Assembly: GCF_026261605.1 (NCBI RefSeq)
Contig: NZ_CP102486.1
Coordinates: forward strand, 1,364,001 to 1,428,000
Length of the DNA stretch: 64,000 nucleotides
Direction of reading: 5' to 3'
Source: Dechloromonas sp. A34
Lineage (GTDB): Bacteria; Pseudomonadota; Gammaproteobacteria; Burkholderiales; Rhodocyclaceae
The notes beneath the pieces are model-generated. The model did not search any database, was not told the DNA's origin, and saw nothing but the letters and a program-made list of their open reading frames with translations. This document shows positions 20,015 through 28,993 of the stretch, piece by piece. Both the position numbers and the translations under genes were made by a program. Within the stretch, counting starts at the first letter, position 1, and each line of letters begins with the position of its first letter.

Positions 20015-22582
20015 TCAGTGCGCCAGCCTTTGGGCAATATGCGCCAGCGCCTCTTCGACCTGGTCGATCAGGATCAGGCAGAGATCGCCGGCCTGCAGGC
20101 GACCGAGGGCCGTGTCGATAGCCAGGAACTCGCCGGTGATGGCGTCGATCTGCCGGGTCCGGCTGGCGTTGGCCAAGCCTTCACGGAGCAGGGCGATGAC
20201 TTCGCCGTCCTCGCGGCCGCGCTGACAGGCGTCCTGGTAGAGGATCACGTCATCGAAGGCATCGCCGAGGATTTCCGTCTGTTGGCGGATGTCGTCGTCG
20301 CGCCGGTCGCCGGCGCCGCTGATCACCACCGAACGGCGTTTGGCTGGCATGTTGTCGATGGCATTGACCAGCGCCTGGATGGCATCCGGGTTGTGGCCGT
20401 AGTCGGCGATCAGCGTCGCCCCCTTGTAGTCGAAGACGTTGAAGCGGCCGGGGGCGGTCCGAGCATCGCTGACGAAGCCGGCCAGCGCCCGCTCGATGGT
20501 TTCCCAGGCGTAGCCCAGGGCCCAGCCGGTGGCAATGGCGGCCATGGCGTTTTCGACCTGGAAGCCGATCGTGCCGTTGCGGGTTAGCGGGATGTCGGCC
20601 AGCGGGATGCGCTGCTTCTTGCGTCCCTCGCCACAGATGATGGCGTCGCGCTCGACATAGACGACCCGCTTGCCCTGGGCGCGATGCGTCGCCAGCACCG
20701 GATTCATCCGGTCCTGAGCGAAGAAGATGATCTGGCCGTGACAGTGGTGGGCCATCGCCGCGACCACCGGGTCGGCAGCGTTGAGCACGGCGGTTCCTTT
20801 GGGTGCGACGTTCTCGACGATGACGCGCTTGACCACAGCCAGTTCATCGACGGTGGTGATGAAATTGAGGCCGAGGTGGTCGCCGAGGCCGATGTTGGTG
20901 ATCACCGCGACATCGCACATGTCGAAACCGAGGCCTTCGCGCAAGACGCCGCCGCGCGCGGTCTCGAAGACGGCGGCATCGACGTCGGGGTGGAGCAGCA
21001 CGTTGCGGGCACTGCGCGGACCGCTGCAGTCGCCGTCGTCGGTGCGCCGGCCGGCGATATAGACGCCGTCGGTGCTGGTCATGCCGACGCGCAGGCCCTG
21101 GCTCTCGAAAATCCGGCCGATCAGTCGGCTGGTCGTTGTCTTGCCGTTGGTGCCGGCGATGGCGACGACCGGAATGCGGGCGTTGTCGCCGTCCGGGAAG
21201 ATCATCCCGACGATCGCTTCGCCAACGGCGCGGCCCTTGCCGAACGAGGGGTCGAGGTGCATGCGCAGGCCGGGAGCGGCATTGCATTCGACGATGCCGC
21301 CGCCCTGATCTTCGAGCGGCTTCAGGATAGTGTCGCAGACGACGTCGATGCCGCAGATGTCGAGGCCGACCGTTTGCGCGGCAGCGACGGCGGCGGCAGC
21401 CAGTTCGGGATGGACATCGTCGGTAACGTCGGTGGCGGTGCCGCCGGTGGATAGATTGGCGTTGTTGCGCAGAACGACGCGGACGCCGCGCGGCGGCACG
21501 GTCTCGGCGCTATAACCCTGCTCGGCGAGGCGGGCGAGGGCGATTTCGTCGAAACGAATCTTGGTCAGTGAAGTGGCGTGGCCGTCGGAACGGCGCGGAT
21601 CACGGTTCACGATGTCGACCAGTTCGCGGATGGTGTGCGTGCCGTCGCCGATGACCAGCGGCGGGTCGCGGCGGGCGGCGGCGATCAGCTTGTCGCCGAT
21701 GACCAGCAGGCGCCAGTCGTGGCCGGGCAGGAATTTCTCGACCATGATGTCGTCGCGGAACTCGATGGCGACGCGGTAGGCTCGGCGCACCTGTTCCTCG
21801 GTGGTCAGGTTGACCGAAATACCCTTGCCCTGGTTGCCGTCCTGCGGCTTGACGACGACGGGCAGGCCGACTTCCTGGGCGGCGACCCAGGCATCGTCCT
21901 CGTCCTCGACCGGGCGGCCGTAGGGCACGGCGACGCCGGCCGCGTGCAGCAGCTTCTTGGTCAGTTCCTTGTCCTGGGCGATCGATTCGCCGATCGCGCT
22001 GGTGAAACAGGTTTCCGCAGCCTGGATGCGCTTCTGTTTGCTGCCCCAGCCGAATTGCACCAGGCTGCCTTGGGTCAGGCGGCGATAGGGAATGCCGCGG
22101 GCGACGGCGGCCGAGACGATGGCGCCGGTCGATGGGCCGAGGCGGATGTCCTCGTCGAGGTCGCGCAGTTCCTTCAAGGTCGCATCGAGATCGAAAGGCG
22201 TGTCGTGCAGGGCGGCATTGCACAGCTGTTCGGCACGCTCGAAGGCGAGGCGGCCAACGTCCTCTTCGGTGTATTCGACGACCACCTGATAGACGCCCTG
22301 GTCGACCGTCTGTGCGGTGCGACTGAAGGTCACCGGGCAGCCGGCCTGGGCTTGCAGGCCGAGAGCGGCGAATTCGAGGGCGTGGGCCATCGAGACGGTG
22401 TCGAGGTGATCCGACGGGATCAGGTCGCCGAGTTCCGGGAAGCGCTCGCGCAGCCGGGCTTCAAAATTGGGCAGATCGGAAATGGCCCGTTCGCCACCTT
22501 CGCAGGTGACGATGGCCTGAATCGCGGTGTGCCGGCTCCACAGGTTGGGGCCGCGCAGGGCACGAATGCGTGAAACGTCCAT
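20015..22582 (-). CDS. cphA: Cyanophycin synthetase
   Basis: An 855-residue enzyme that makes the nitrogen-storage polymer cyanophycin (poly-aspartate with arginine side chains) from Asp, Arg and ATP. The layout is typical: an N-terminal domain (RIRALRGPNLWSRHTAI), an ATP-grasp domain (about 220-475; VVKPQDGNQGKGISVN), then a Mur-ligase-like domain with P-loop GTNGKTTTSRL near residue 485 and a C-terminal Mur domain (SDARTAPGRFNVFD...ADYGHNPDAIQAL). All parts appear complete. It is the last gene of a minus-strand operon behind cphA', with 15 bases between them. No cyanophycinase gene is in the window. Confidence 0.96.
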   Translation of the reverse strand: MDVSRIRALRGPNLWSRHTAIQAIVTCEGGERAISDLPNFEARLRERFPELGDLIPSDHLDTVSMAHALEFAALGLQAQAGCPVTFSRTAQTVDQGVYQVVVEYTEEDVGRLAFERAEQLCNAALHDTPFDLDATLKELRDLDEDIRLGPSTGAIVSAAVARGIPYRRLTQGSLVQFGWGSKQKRIQAAETCFTSAIGESIAQDKELTKKLLHAAGVAVPYGRPVEDEDDAWVAAQEVGLPVVVKPQDGNQGKGISVNLTTEEQVRRAYRVAIEFRDDIMVEKFLPGHDWRLLVIGDKLIAAARRDPPLVIGDGTHTIRELVDIVNRDPRRSDGHATSLTKIRFDEIALARLAEQGYSAETVPPRGVRVVLRNNANLSTGGTATDVTDDVHPELAAAAVAAAQTVGLDICGIDVVCDTILKPLEDQGGGIVECNAAPGLRMHLDPSFGKGRAVGEAIVGMIFPDGDNARIPVVAIAGTNGKTTTSRLIGRIFESQGLRVGMTSTDGVYIAGRRTDDGDCSGPRSARNVLLHPDVDAAVFETARGGVLREGLGFDMCDVAVITNIGLGDHLGLNFITTVDELAVVKRVIVENVAPKGTAVLNAADPVVAAMAHHCHGQIIFFAQDRMNPVLATHRAQGKRVVYVERDAIICGEGRKKQRIPLADIPLTRNGTIGFQVENAMAAIATGWALGYAWETIERALAGFVSDARTAPGRFNVFDYKGATLIADYGHNPDAIQALVNAIDNMPAKRRSVVISGAGDRRDDDIRQQTEILGDAFDDVILYQDACQRGREDGEVIALLREGLANASRTRQIDAITGEFLAIDTALGRLQAGDLCLILIDQVEEALAHIAQRLAH

Positions 22583-22597
22583 GACACTGAATCCTTG

Positions 22598-24844
22598 TTA
22601 GTTCCGGGTTGCCGCTTTGCGCGGCTTTTTGGCGACCTGGGTGAGCAGGTCGGACGGTGCGGGCAGATCGAGGCCATAGGTCTTGATGCCGGTGCCGATT
22701 GCATCGAAGGTGATACCGAGCGCCCAGCCGGCAGCGACGGCGGCCAGGACGTTGGCGATGGTGGCCGGGTCCTTCTGCTTGCCGATCGCCGGCACGTCGC
22801 CCAGGCGGCAGAGTAGCCAGGCTTCGCTGTCGCCGGTGGCGACGGTGATCCGCCCGTCGCGCACGAAGACGCCACGCTTGCCGGCGGCGAGATGGGCGGC
22901 CAGGGCCGGGCAGGTCGGGTCGGCAGCGAAGAGGATGACCTCGCCATCGCACAGTTCGGCGAGGTCGGCAACGATTGGGTCGGCGGCATTGAGTACGGCG
23001 TAGCCGTTGCGCAGAACGACGTCGACCTGGGTTCGGTAGGTGTTGCGGTAGGTGGTGAAATACTCGCCACCGCTCGGATGGACATCCCAGCGCGCCAGGT
23101 TTTCGGCATCCGGTTCGATATTAGTGACGATGCCGACCTGGCAGCGGTCATAGGGCAGGCCTTCGCCGAGGATAGTGCGGCCGCCGTTTTCGATGACCGC
23201 AGCCTCGACGGCGCGATTGAGCAGCAGGCGGTGGCCGGCTGTCCAGTTGGCGGCGTCGCTCTTTTGGACATGGCGGCGGTCGAGATGCAGGCCGTCGCTG
23301 CAGGCCAGGCCGACATGCTTGCCGGACATGTAGAGCAGGTGGGCGACGAGCTTGGCGACGGCGGTCTTGCCGCGGGTGCCGGTGACGCCGACCACCGGGA
23401 TGCGGCCGGTTTCGTTGGCGGCGAACAGATTGTCGACAATCGCCTTGCCGACCGGGCGTGGCTTGCCGATGCCCGGCTTGAGGTGCATCAGCAGGCTGGG
23501 GCCGGCATTGACTTCGACGATGGCACCGCCCTGGGCGGACAGCGGCTGGGAAATGTCTTCGCAGACCAGGTCGATACCGGCAATGTCGAGGCCGACGACG
23601 CGGGCGGCCAGCGACGCCAGGGCGGCGGTTTCCGGATGGACGTCGTCGGTGACGTCGAAGGCGTGGTTGGCGTTGCGCTGGATCAGGACATCGCGGCCGG
23701 CGGCCGGAATCGAGTCCGGTTCCAGGTTCTGGCGCGACAACTCCATGCGGGCCGCGGAGTCGATCCGGATGTTGGAGAGCGGGTGCAGTTCGGTCGGGCC
23801 GCGGCGGGGGTCGGAATTGACCTGGGAGTCGATCAGCTCGCGGACCGTCGACTTGCCGTCGCCGGTCACCATCACCATGTCGCCGCGATTGGCGGCGACC
23901 AGCTTGCCGCCGATCACCAGCAGGCGGTGCTCGGTGCCGGGAATCGAGCGTTCGACGAGCACGGCGCTGCCTTCCTCGACGGCGATGGCGTAGGCCTTCT
24001 CGACCTCTTCGCGGGTCTTGACGTCGATGAAGACGCCGCGCCCGTGGTTGCCGTCGACCGGCTTGATGCAGACCGGCAGGCCGATGTCTTCGGCGGCATC
24101 CCAGGCGTCGGCGGCGCTGGTGACTTCGCGGCCTTCGGGAATCGGCACGCCGCAGGATTCGAGCAGGCTCTTGGTGAGGTCCTTGTCGCGCGAAATGGTT
24201 TCGGCGATGGCGCTGGTGCGGTCGGTTTCGGCCGTCCAGATGCGGCGCAGCGCGGCGCCGTAGCCGATCTGCACCAGATTGCCGTCGTCGAGCAGGCGGA
24301 TGGTCGGGATGTCGCGGTCATCGGCGGCATCGACGATGCTCGCCGTCGATGGGCCGAGGCACTTGGAATCGACCATGTCGCCGAGTTCCTCGACGGCGGC
24401 CTCGACGTCGAAGGGCTTGTCCTCAATCGCCGCCATGATCAGCCGGCGCGCCTGTTCCAGCGCAGCGCGGGTGACTTCCTCATGCCAGGCGCGGACAGCA
24501 ACCTTGTAGACGCCGCGCTCCGAGGTCTCGCGCGCCTTGCCGAAGCCGCCGGGCAGGCCGGCCAGGTTTTGCAGTTCGAGCGTGACGTGTTCGAGAATGT
24601 GGCCGGCCCAGGTGCCTTCCTCGACCCGGCGCAGAAAGCCGCCGCGCTCCTCGTAGCTGCAGCGATGCTCGATCAGCGAGGGCAGCCAGGCCGAGAGGCG
24701 TTGGTAAAAACCGGGAATCTTGTTGGAGGGAAACTCTTCCAGCTCGCCGATATCGACCCAGGCTTCGAGCACCGGGCGGTAAGTCCAGATATTCGGGCCA
24801 CGCAGGGGAATGATGTCCCGAATGATGATTTCTTTTTTCTTCAT
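22598..24844 (-). CDS. Second cyanophycin synthetase (CphA'-type, shortened C-terminus)
   Basis: A 748-residue paralogue of CphA. It shares the N-terminal domain (IIPLRGPNIWTYRPVLEAW), the ATP-grasp domain (VCIKPVDGNHGRGVFIDVK) and the Mur-ligase central domain with a changed P-loop, GTRGKTAVAKL, near residue 487. It lacks the full C-terminal Mur domain seen in the neighbouring CphA and ends in a basic tail (AKKPRKAATRN). Tandem CphA-CphA' pairs are known in betaproteobacteria; in such pairs one enzyme may make or extend the primer. I chose the ATG at 24844 (MKKKEIIIRD) rather than an upstream TTG. Confidence 0.92.
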   Translation of the reverse strand: MKKKEIIIRDIIPLRGPNIWTYRPVLEAWVDIGELEEFPSNKIPGFYQRLSAWLPSLIEHRCSYEERGGFLRRVEEGTWAGHILEHVTLELQNLAGLPGGFGKARETSERGVYKVAVRAWHEEVTRAALEQARRLIMAAIEDKPFDVEAAVEELGDMVDSKCLGPSTASIVDAADDRDIPTIRLLDDGNLVQIGYGAALRRIWTAETDRTSAIAETISRDKDLTKSLLESCGVPIPEGREVTSAADAWDAAEDIGLPVCIKPVDGNHGRGVFIDVKTREEVEKAYAIAVEEGSAVLVERSIPGTEHRLLVIGGKLVAANRGDMVMVTGDGKSTVRELIDSQVNSDPRRGPTELHPLSNIRIDSAARMELSRQNLEPDSIPAAGRDVLIQRNANHAFDVTDDVHPETAALASLAARVVGLDIAGIDLVCEDISQPLSAQGGAIVEVNAGPSLLMHLKPGIGKPRPVGKAIVDNLFAANETGRIPVVGVTGTRGKTAVAKLVAHLLYMSGKHVGLACSDGLHLDRRHVQKSDAANWTAGHRLLLNRAVEAAVIENGGRTILGEGLPYDRCQVGIVTNIEPDAENLARWDVHPSGGEYFTTYRNTYRTQVDVVLRNGYAVLNAADPIVADLAELCDGEVILFAADPTCPALAAHLAAGKRGVFVRDGRITVATGDSEAWLLCRLGDVPAIGKQKDPATIANVLAAVAAGWALGITFDAIGTGIKTYGLDLPAPSDLLTQVAKKPRKAATRN

Positions 24845-24962
24845 GCTTGCTAAGCCCAGCTCCGTAGGTGGCAATAATTATGGGGCAACTGGTGATTATT
24901 AACGCTTTCGCGGGGTCGCGGATTACCCGCGTCAAAAAAATGTCACAAGGCGTGACCTGCCG

Positions 24963-25433
24963 TTACAGGAAGCGGTCGAGCAGCTTGCGGCTGTGGCGGT
25001 CGAGCTTGCCGGTGTCGCGGATCAGGAACTCGATGCCGTGGGTGTCGGCGATGATCAGGCGGGTCTGCGTCAGGCGCCGGATGTCTTCCTCGCCCTTGAG
25101 GACCAGCGCCGCGTCGCCGCGATCGGTGACGACCTGCCAGGTGCTCGGGCAGGCGAAGCTCGAGACCTCGACGATGCGCTCGATTTCCGGGACGAATTCG
25201 CGGCTGGCCAGTTCTTCCTCGATCAACTGGCCAATCGCCGGCGGCAGGTCGGCGATACGGTCGATCCAGCCGGCTTCGTGGCCGTCGGCACTGACCAGGG
25301 CGATACCCTCGTCGGGTGCGGCAATCGGGAAGGCGCGCACGGGAATGATGCCGACATGGCTTTCCCCGTTGGCCGTGGTCAGGATCAGCTGACCGAAGGC
25401 GTTGCGGCTGAGCGTGAAGTTCGGCGTCGTCAT
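24963..25433 (-). CDS. Cyanophycin-associated DUF1854 protein
   Basis: A 156-residue soluble protein of the DUF1854 family, which is repeatedly found next to cyanophycin synthetase genes in proteobacteria. It starts MTTPNFTLSRNAFGQLILTT and ends KLDRHSRKLLDRFL. Its start overlaps the stop of the upstream ABC transporter by four bases, showing translational coupling. The biochemical function is unknown; a role in cyanophycin metabolism is inferred from context. The 118-base gap before cphA' holds a hairpin-like GC palindrome and may contain an internal promoter. Confidence 0.88.
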   Translation of the reverse strand: MTTPNFTLSRNAFGQLILTTANGESHVGIIPVRAFPIAAPDEGIALVSADGHEAGWIDRIADLPPAIGQLIEEELASREFVPEIERIVEVSSFACPSTWQVVTDRGDAALVLKGEEDIRRLTQTRLIIADTHGIEFLIRDTGKLDRHSRKLLDRFL

Positions 25434-27727
25434 TTGCTGTGGTCCTTGCTTTCCGATTCGTTGCTGCGCCGGCTTTCCGGTTCGGTATCGACGTTGCGGG
25501 CCTGGGCTTGGTAGAGTTTGAAGTAGTGGCCTTCGACCGCCATCAAGGTATCGTGATTGCCGACTTCAACGATGCGGCCGCGATCCATGACGACCAGCCG
25601 GTCGGCCTTGCGCAGCGTCGACAGGCGGTGGGCGATGGCGATCGTGGTCCGGCCACGGACCAGGTTGTCCAAGGCCTTCTGGATTTCCTTCTCGGTCTCG
25701 GTATCGACCGAAGAGGTCGCTTCGTCGAGGATCAGGATCTTCGGATCGATGAGCAGGGCACGGGCGATCGAGATGCGCTGGCGTTCGCCGCCGGACAGCC
25801 CCTGGCCGCGTTCGCCGACCAGCGAGTCGTAGCCGTGCGGCAGGCGCAGGATGAATTCGTGGGCATGGGCGGCGCGGGCGGCGGCGATGATTTCCTGGCG
25901 GCTGGCGTCCGGTTTGCCGTAGGCGATGTTCTCGGCAATCGTGCCGAAGAACAGGAAGGGCTCCTGCAGCACCAGGCCGATGTTGCGGCGGAATTCGGCG
26001 ATCGGCACCGAGCGGACATCGACGCCGTCGATGAAGACGGCGCCTTCGGTGACGTCGTAGAAGCGGCAGATCAGGTTGACCAGCGTGCTCTTGCCCGAGC
26101 CGGAGTGGCCGACCAGACCGATCATTTCGCCGGGCTCGATCATCAGGTCGACATCGCGGGTGACGGCCCGGGTGCCATAGCGGAAGCTGGCCTGGCGCAG
26201 TTCGAGGCGGCCTTCGACCTTGCCGAGATGGACCGGATTGGTCGGCTCCGGTACGCTGGAAACATGGTCGAGGATGTCGAAGATGCGCTTCGCGCCGGCT
26301 GCCGCCTTCTGCGTCACCGAGACGATACGGCTCATCGAGTCGAGGCGGCCGTAGAAGCGGCTGATGTAGGCGAGGAAGGCGGTCAGTACGCCGACCGTGA
26401 TGTCGCCCTTGGAAATCTGCCAGATGCCGAAGGCCCAGACCACCAGCAGGCCGACTTCGGTGAGCAGCGTGACGGTCGGCGAGAACAGCGACCAGGTCTT
26501 GTTCAGCCGGTCGTTGATCGCCAGGTTGCGGCTGTTGGCCTCGCGGAAACGTTCGGCTTCGCGCTTTTCCTGGGCAAAGGCTTTGACCACGCGGATGCCG
26601 GGGATGGTGTCGGCCAGTACGTTGGTGACTTCGGCCCACACCCGGTCGACCTTCTCGAAGCCGGTGCGCAGCTTGTCGCGCACGAAATGGATCATGTAGG
26701 CGATGAAAGGCAGCGGCAACAGCGTGACGATGGCCAGCCAGTGATTGATCGAGAACAGAATGCTGGCGGTCATCGCGATCATCAGGATGTCGGTCGCGAA
26801 ATCGAGCAGGTGCAGCGACAGGAAGACGTTGATGCGGTCGGTTTCGTTGCCGATCCGCGCCATCAAGTCGCCGGTGCGTTTGCCACCGAAATATTGCAGC
26901 GACAGGTGGAGCAGGTGCTCGTAGGTCGTGGTCCGCAGGTCGCGGCCGATCCGTTCCGAGACCAGGGCCAGGATGTAGGTGCGGATCCAGCCGAGCAGCC
27001 AGGCGACAAGTGCCGCACCGAGCAGACCGCCGAGGTAGAGGGTGACCAGGTCCCAGTCGATTGGCTGGCCGTTCTGGAACGGGATCAGCACGTTGTCCAT
27101 CAGCGGCATGGTCAGGTAGGGGGCGACCAGCGTTGCGGCAGTCGACGCCAGGGTAAGCAGGAAGCCGGCCAGCAGTTGCCACTTGTAGGGGCGGGCGAAA
27201 CGCCAGAGGCGGAACAGCGTCCAGGTCGAGGGCGGGACGGTGGTTTCGCGGGTGCAGATCGGGCATTCGTCCTCGCCCGGCGGCAACGGCGCCTTGCATT
27301 TCGGGCAGATGTCGTCGAGCGCCCGTTCGACCGGCTGGCCGGTGAGCAGGCTTTTCAGGTGTAGGTCGAACTCAGTGATGACGCGCAGCGCGGCCAGGTT
27401 GTTGCTCAGCGTGTAGCGCCAGCGGCCGAGGCGACCGTTGGTGTCGAGCAGCTCCAGCGTGCCGACCCCGGCATGGTCGATATGGGTGAGTTGAAGGTCG
27501 GTGCGCAGCGGCCACTGCACCCACTTCGTCTCGCCCGGCGCCCGGGCCAGCAGGCGCTGGTCGGTGACGACGAGGAGGCCATTGGCGAATTGCAGGCGGG
27601 CATCGAGGTCGATTTCCACCCAGGCCTGAGTTTTTTCGCCGGCGGCCAGTTGCGGCTCGACTTCGGCGGCCCACTGGCTGGGGAGTGCCGGTTCGATAAC
27701 GGCCAAATTCTTTGCGTTCGGGGTCAT
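25430..27727 (-). CDS. Cyanophycin-associated ABC exporter (fused membrane and ATPase domains)
   Basis: A 765-residue half-size ABC exporter with an N-terminal extension. The first 140 residues form a PH-like or unknown soluble domain (TDQRLLARAPGETKWVQWPL), followed by a zinc-ribbon motif CPKCKAPLPPGEDECPIC near residues 145-160. Six membrane segments occupy about 185-470 and the ATPase about 500-745, with Walker A GHSGSGKST, signature LSGGERQRI and Walker B ILILDEATSS. It is the first gene of the cyanophycin operon and is translationally coupled to the DUF1854 gene. Family members are annotated from genomic context as cyanophycin-metabolism transporters; the substrate is not known. A soluble domain plus zinc ribbon before an exporter is unusual. 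Confidence 0.9.
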   Translation of the reverse strand: MTPNAKNLAVIEPALPSQWAAEVEPQLAAGEKTQAWVEIDLDARLQFANGLLVVTDQRLLARAPGETKWVQWPLRTDLQLTHIDHAGVGTLELLDTNGRLGRWRYTLSNNLAALRVITEFDLHLKSLLTGQPVERALDDICPKCKAPLPPGEDECPICTRETTVPPSTWTLFRLWRFARPYKWQLLAGFLLTLASTAATLVAPYLTMPLMDNVLIPFQNGQPIDWDLVTLYLGGLLGAALVAWLLGWIRTYILALVSERIGRDLRTTTYEHLLHLSLQYFGGKRTGDLMARIGNETDRINVFLSLHLLDFATDILMIAMTASILFSINHWLAIVTLLPLPFIAYMIHFVRDKLRTGFEKVDRVWAEVTNVLADTIPGIRVVKAFAQEKREAERFREANSRNLAINDRLNKTWSLFSPTVTLLTEVGLLVVWAFGIWQISKGDITVGVLTAFLAYISRFYGRLDSMSRIVSVTQKAAAGAKRIFDILDHVSSVPEPTNPVHLGKVEGRLELRQASFRYGTRAVTRDVDLMIEPGEMIGLVGHSGSGKSTLVNLICRFYDVTEGAVFIDGVDVRSVPIAEFRRNIGLVLQEPFLFFGTIAENIAYGKPDASRQEIIAAARAAHAHEFILRLPHGYDSLVGERGQGLSGGERQRISIARALLIDPKILILDEATSSVDTETEKEIQKALDNLVRGRTTIAIAHRLSTLRKADRLVVMDRGRIVEVGNHDTLMAVEGHYFKLYQAQARNVDTEPESRRSNESESKDHSK

Positions 27728-27784
27728 TCCGAAAGTATAGCGCAAGGCTTGCGGAGCCCATCTAACGCCTCATTTTTTCGATGG

Positions 27785-27798
27785 TTGACGCGTATCAA
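27785..27798 (+). promoter_or_regulatory. FNR/DNR-like operator upstream of nirJN
   Basis: TTGAC-GCGT-ATCAA, one mismatch from TTGAT-N4-ATCAA. Twenty-two bases downstream is TTGAAT, a plausible -10, placing the box at about -41.5. The nirJ ATG lies about 62 bases from the box centre and has an AAGGA ribosome binding site. This fits activation under low oxygen or by NO through an FNR or DNR regulator. Confidence 0.65.
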
Positions 27799-27853
27799 GG
27801 AGTTGCCCGGAGGCCTGCCGTTGAATACGACGAACCCTCCCGCAAGGAAAACC

Positions 27854-28993
27854 ATGTTTCGCATCTCACAGTACATCCAGGAAATCGCCGCGCCGACCCC
27901 GCTCGGCCCCAAGCGTAATCCGCCCGGACCGGTGGTGATCTGGAACCTGATCCGGCGCTGCAACCTGACCTGCAAGCATTGCTACTCAATCTCGGCCGAC
28001 ACCAACTTCCCCGGCGAGCTGAGCACCGAGCAGGTCTATGCCGTGATGGACAATCTTCGGGGCTTCCAGGTGCCGGTGCTCATCCTCTCCGGCGGCGAAC
28101 CGCTGCTCCGGCCGGACATCTACGACATCGCCAAGCGTGCCAAGGCCAAGGGTTTTTATGTCGGGCTGTCGTCGAATGGCACGCTGATCGACGAAAACAA
28201 TATCGAGCAGATCGCCGCATGCGATTTCAACTACGTCGGCGTTTCGCTCGATGGTATCCGCGAAACCCACGACAAGTTCCGCCGCATGGATGGGGCGTTC
28301 GAAGCCTCTCTGAAGGGCATCCGGCTGTGCCGCGATCTCGGCCTGAAGATCGGCGTGCGCTTCACGATGACCCAGGACAACGCCCACGACCTGCCGGGGC
28401 TCTTGAAGCTGGTCGAGGAGGAAGGCATCGACCGTTTCTATTTCTCGCACCTCAACTACGCCGGGCGCGGCAACAAGAACCGCAAGGACGACGCCCAGCA
28501 CCAGTTGACGCGCTGGGCGATGGACCTGCTCTTCGAGACCTGCTGGGAGTACAAACAACGCGGGCTGGAGAAAGAATTCACCACCGGCAACAACGATGCC
28601 GACGGCGTCTATTTCCTGCACTGGGTGCGCCGGCGCTTCCCGGAGCAGGCGGCGCATGTCGAAGCCAAGCTGCGCCAATGGGGCGGCAATTCGTCGGGGG
28701 TCAATGTCGCCAACATCGACAACCTCGGCAACGTGCATCCGGACACCATGTGGTGGCACCACAACTTGGGCAACGTCAAGGATCGGCCATTCTCGCAAAT
28801 CTGGCCGGACACCTCGGATGCGCTGATGGCCGGCCTGAAGCAGCACCCACGGGCGGTCAAGGGGCGCTGCGGTAGTTGCGCCTACCTTGAGATTTGCAAC
28901 GGCAATACCCGCGTCCGCGCCCAGCAGATGACCGGCGACGCCTGGGCCGAAGACCCCGGCTGCTATCTCTCCGACGAGGAAATCGCGGCATGA
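27854..28993 (+). CDS. nirJ: Heme d1 biosynthesis radical SAM protein NirJ
   Basis: A 379-residue radical SAM enzyme with the cluster motif CNLTCKHC (Cys36, Cys40, Cys43), the SAM-binding ILSGGEPLLRPDI and a C-terminal SPASM-like cysteine region (GRCGSCAYLEICNGN). NirJ removes propionate side chains from 12,18-didecarboxysiroheme on the way to heme d1, the cofactor of cytochrome cd1 nitrite reductase. Length and the ends (MFRISQYIQEI; GDAWAEDPGCYLSDEEI) match NirJ. It overlaps nirN by four bases (ATGA). Genes nirS, nirF, nirD/L/G/H are not in the window, so the pathway must be completed elsewhere. Confidence 0.93.
   Translation: MFRISQYIQEIAAPTPLGPKRNPPGPVVIWNLIRRCNLTCKHCYSISADTNFPGELSTEQVYAVMDNLRGFQVPVLILSGGEPLLRPDIYDIAKRAKAKGFYVGLSSNGTLIDENNIEQIAACDFNYVGVSLDGIRETHDKFRRMDGAFEASLKGIRLCRDLGLKIGVRFTMTQDNAHDLPGLLKLVEEEGIDRFYFSHLNYAGRGNKNRKDDAQHQLTRWAMDLLFETCWEYKQRGLEKEFTTGNNDADGVYFLHWVRRRFPEQAAHVEAKLRQWGGNSSGVNVANIDNLGNVHPDTMWWHHNLGNVKDRPFSQIWPDTSDALMAGLKQHPRAVKGRCGSCAYLEICNGNTRVRAQQMTGDAWAEDPGCYLSDEEIAA

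Noticed and set aside
22892..24853. Plus-strand open frame of about 650 codons opposite cphA'
   Set aside because: The minus strand encodes well-conserved cyanophycin synthetase motifs; the plus frame is Gly/Ala/Asp-rich and unstructured.
25439..27364. Plus-strand open frame of about 640 codons opposite the ABC exporter
   Set aside because: Walker A, signature and Walker B motifs are on the minus strand; the plus frame has no recognisable features.
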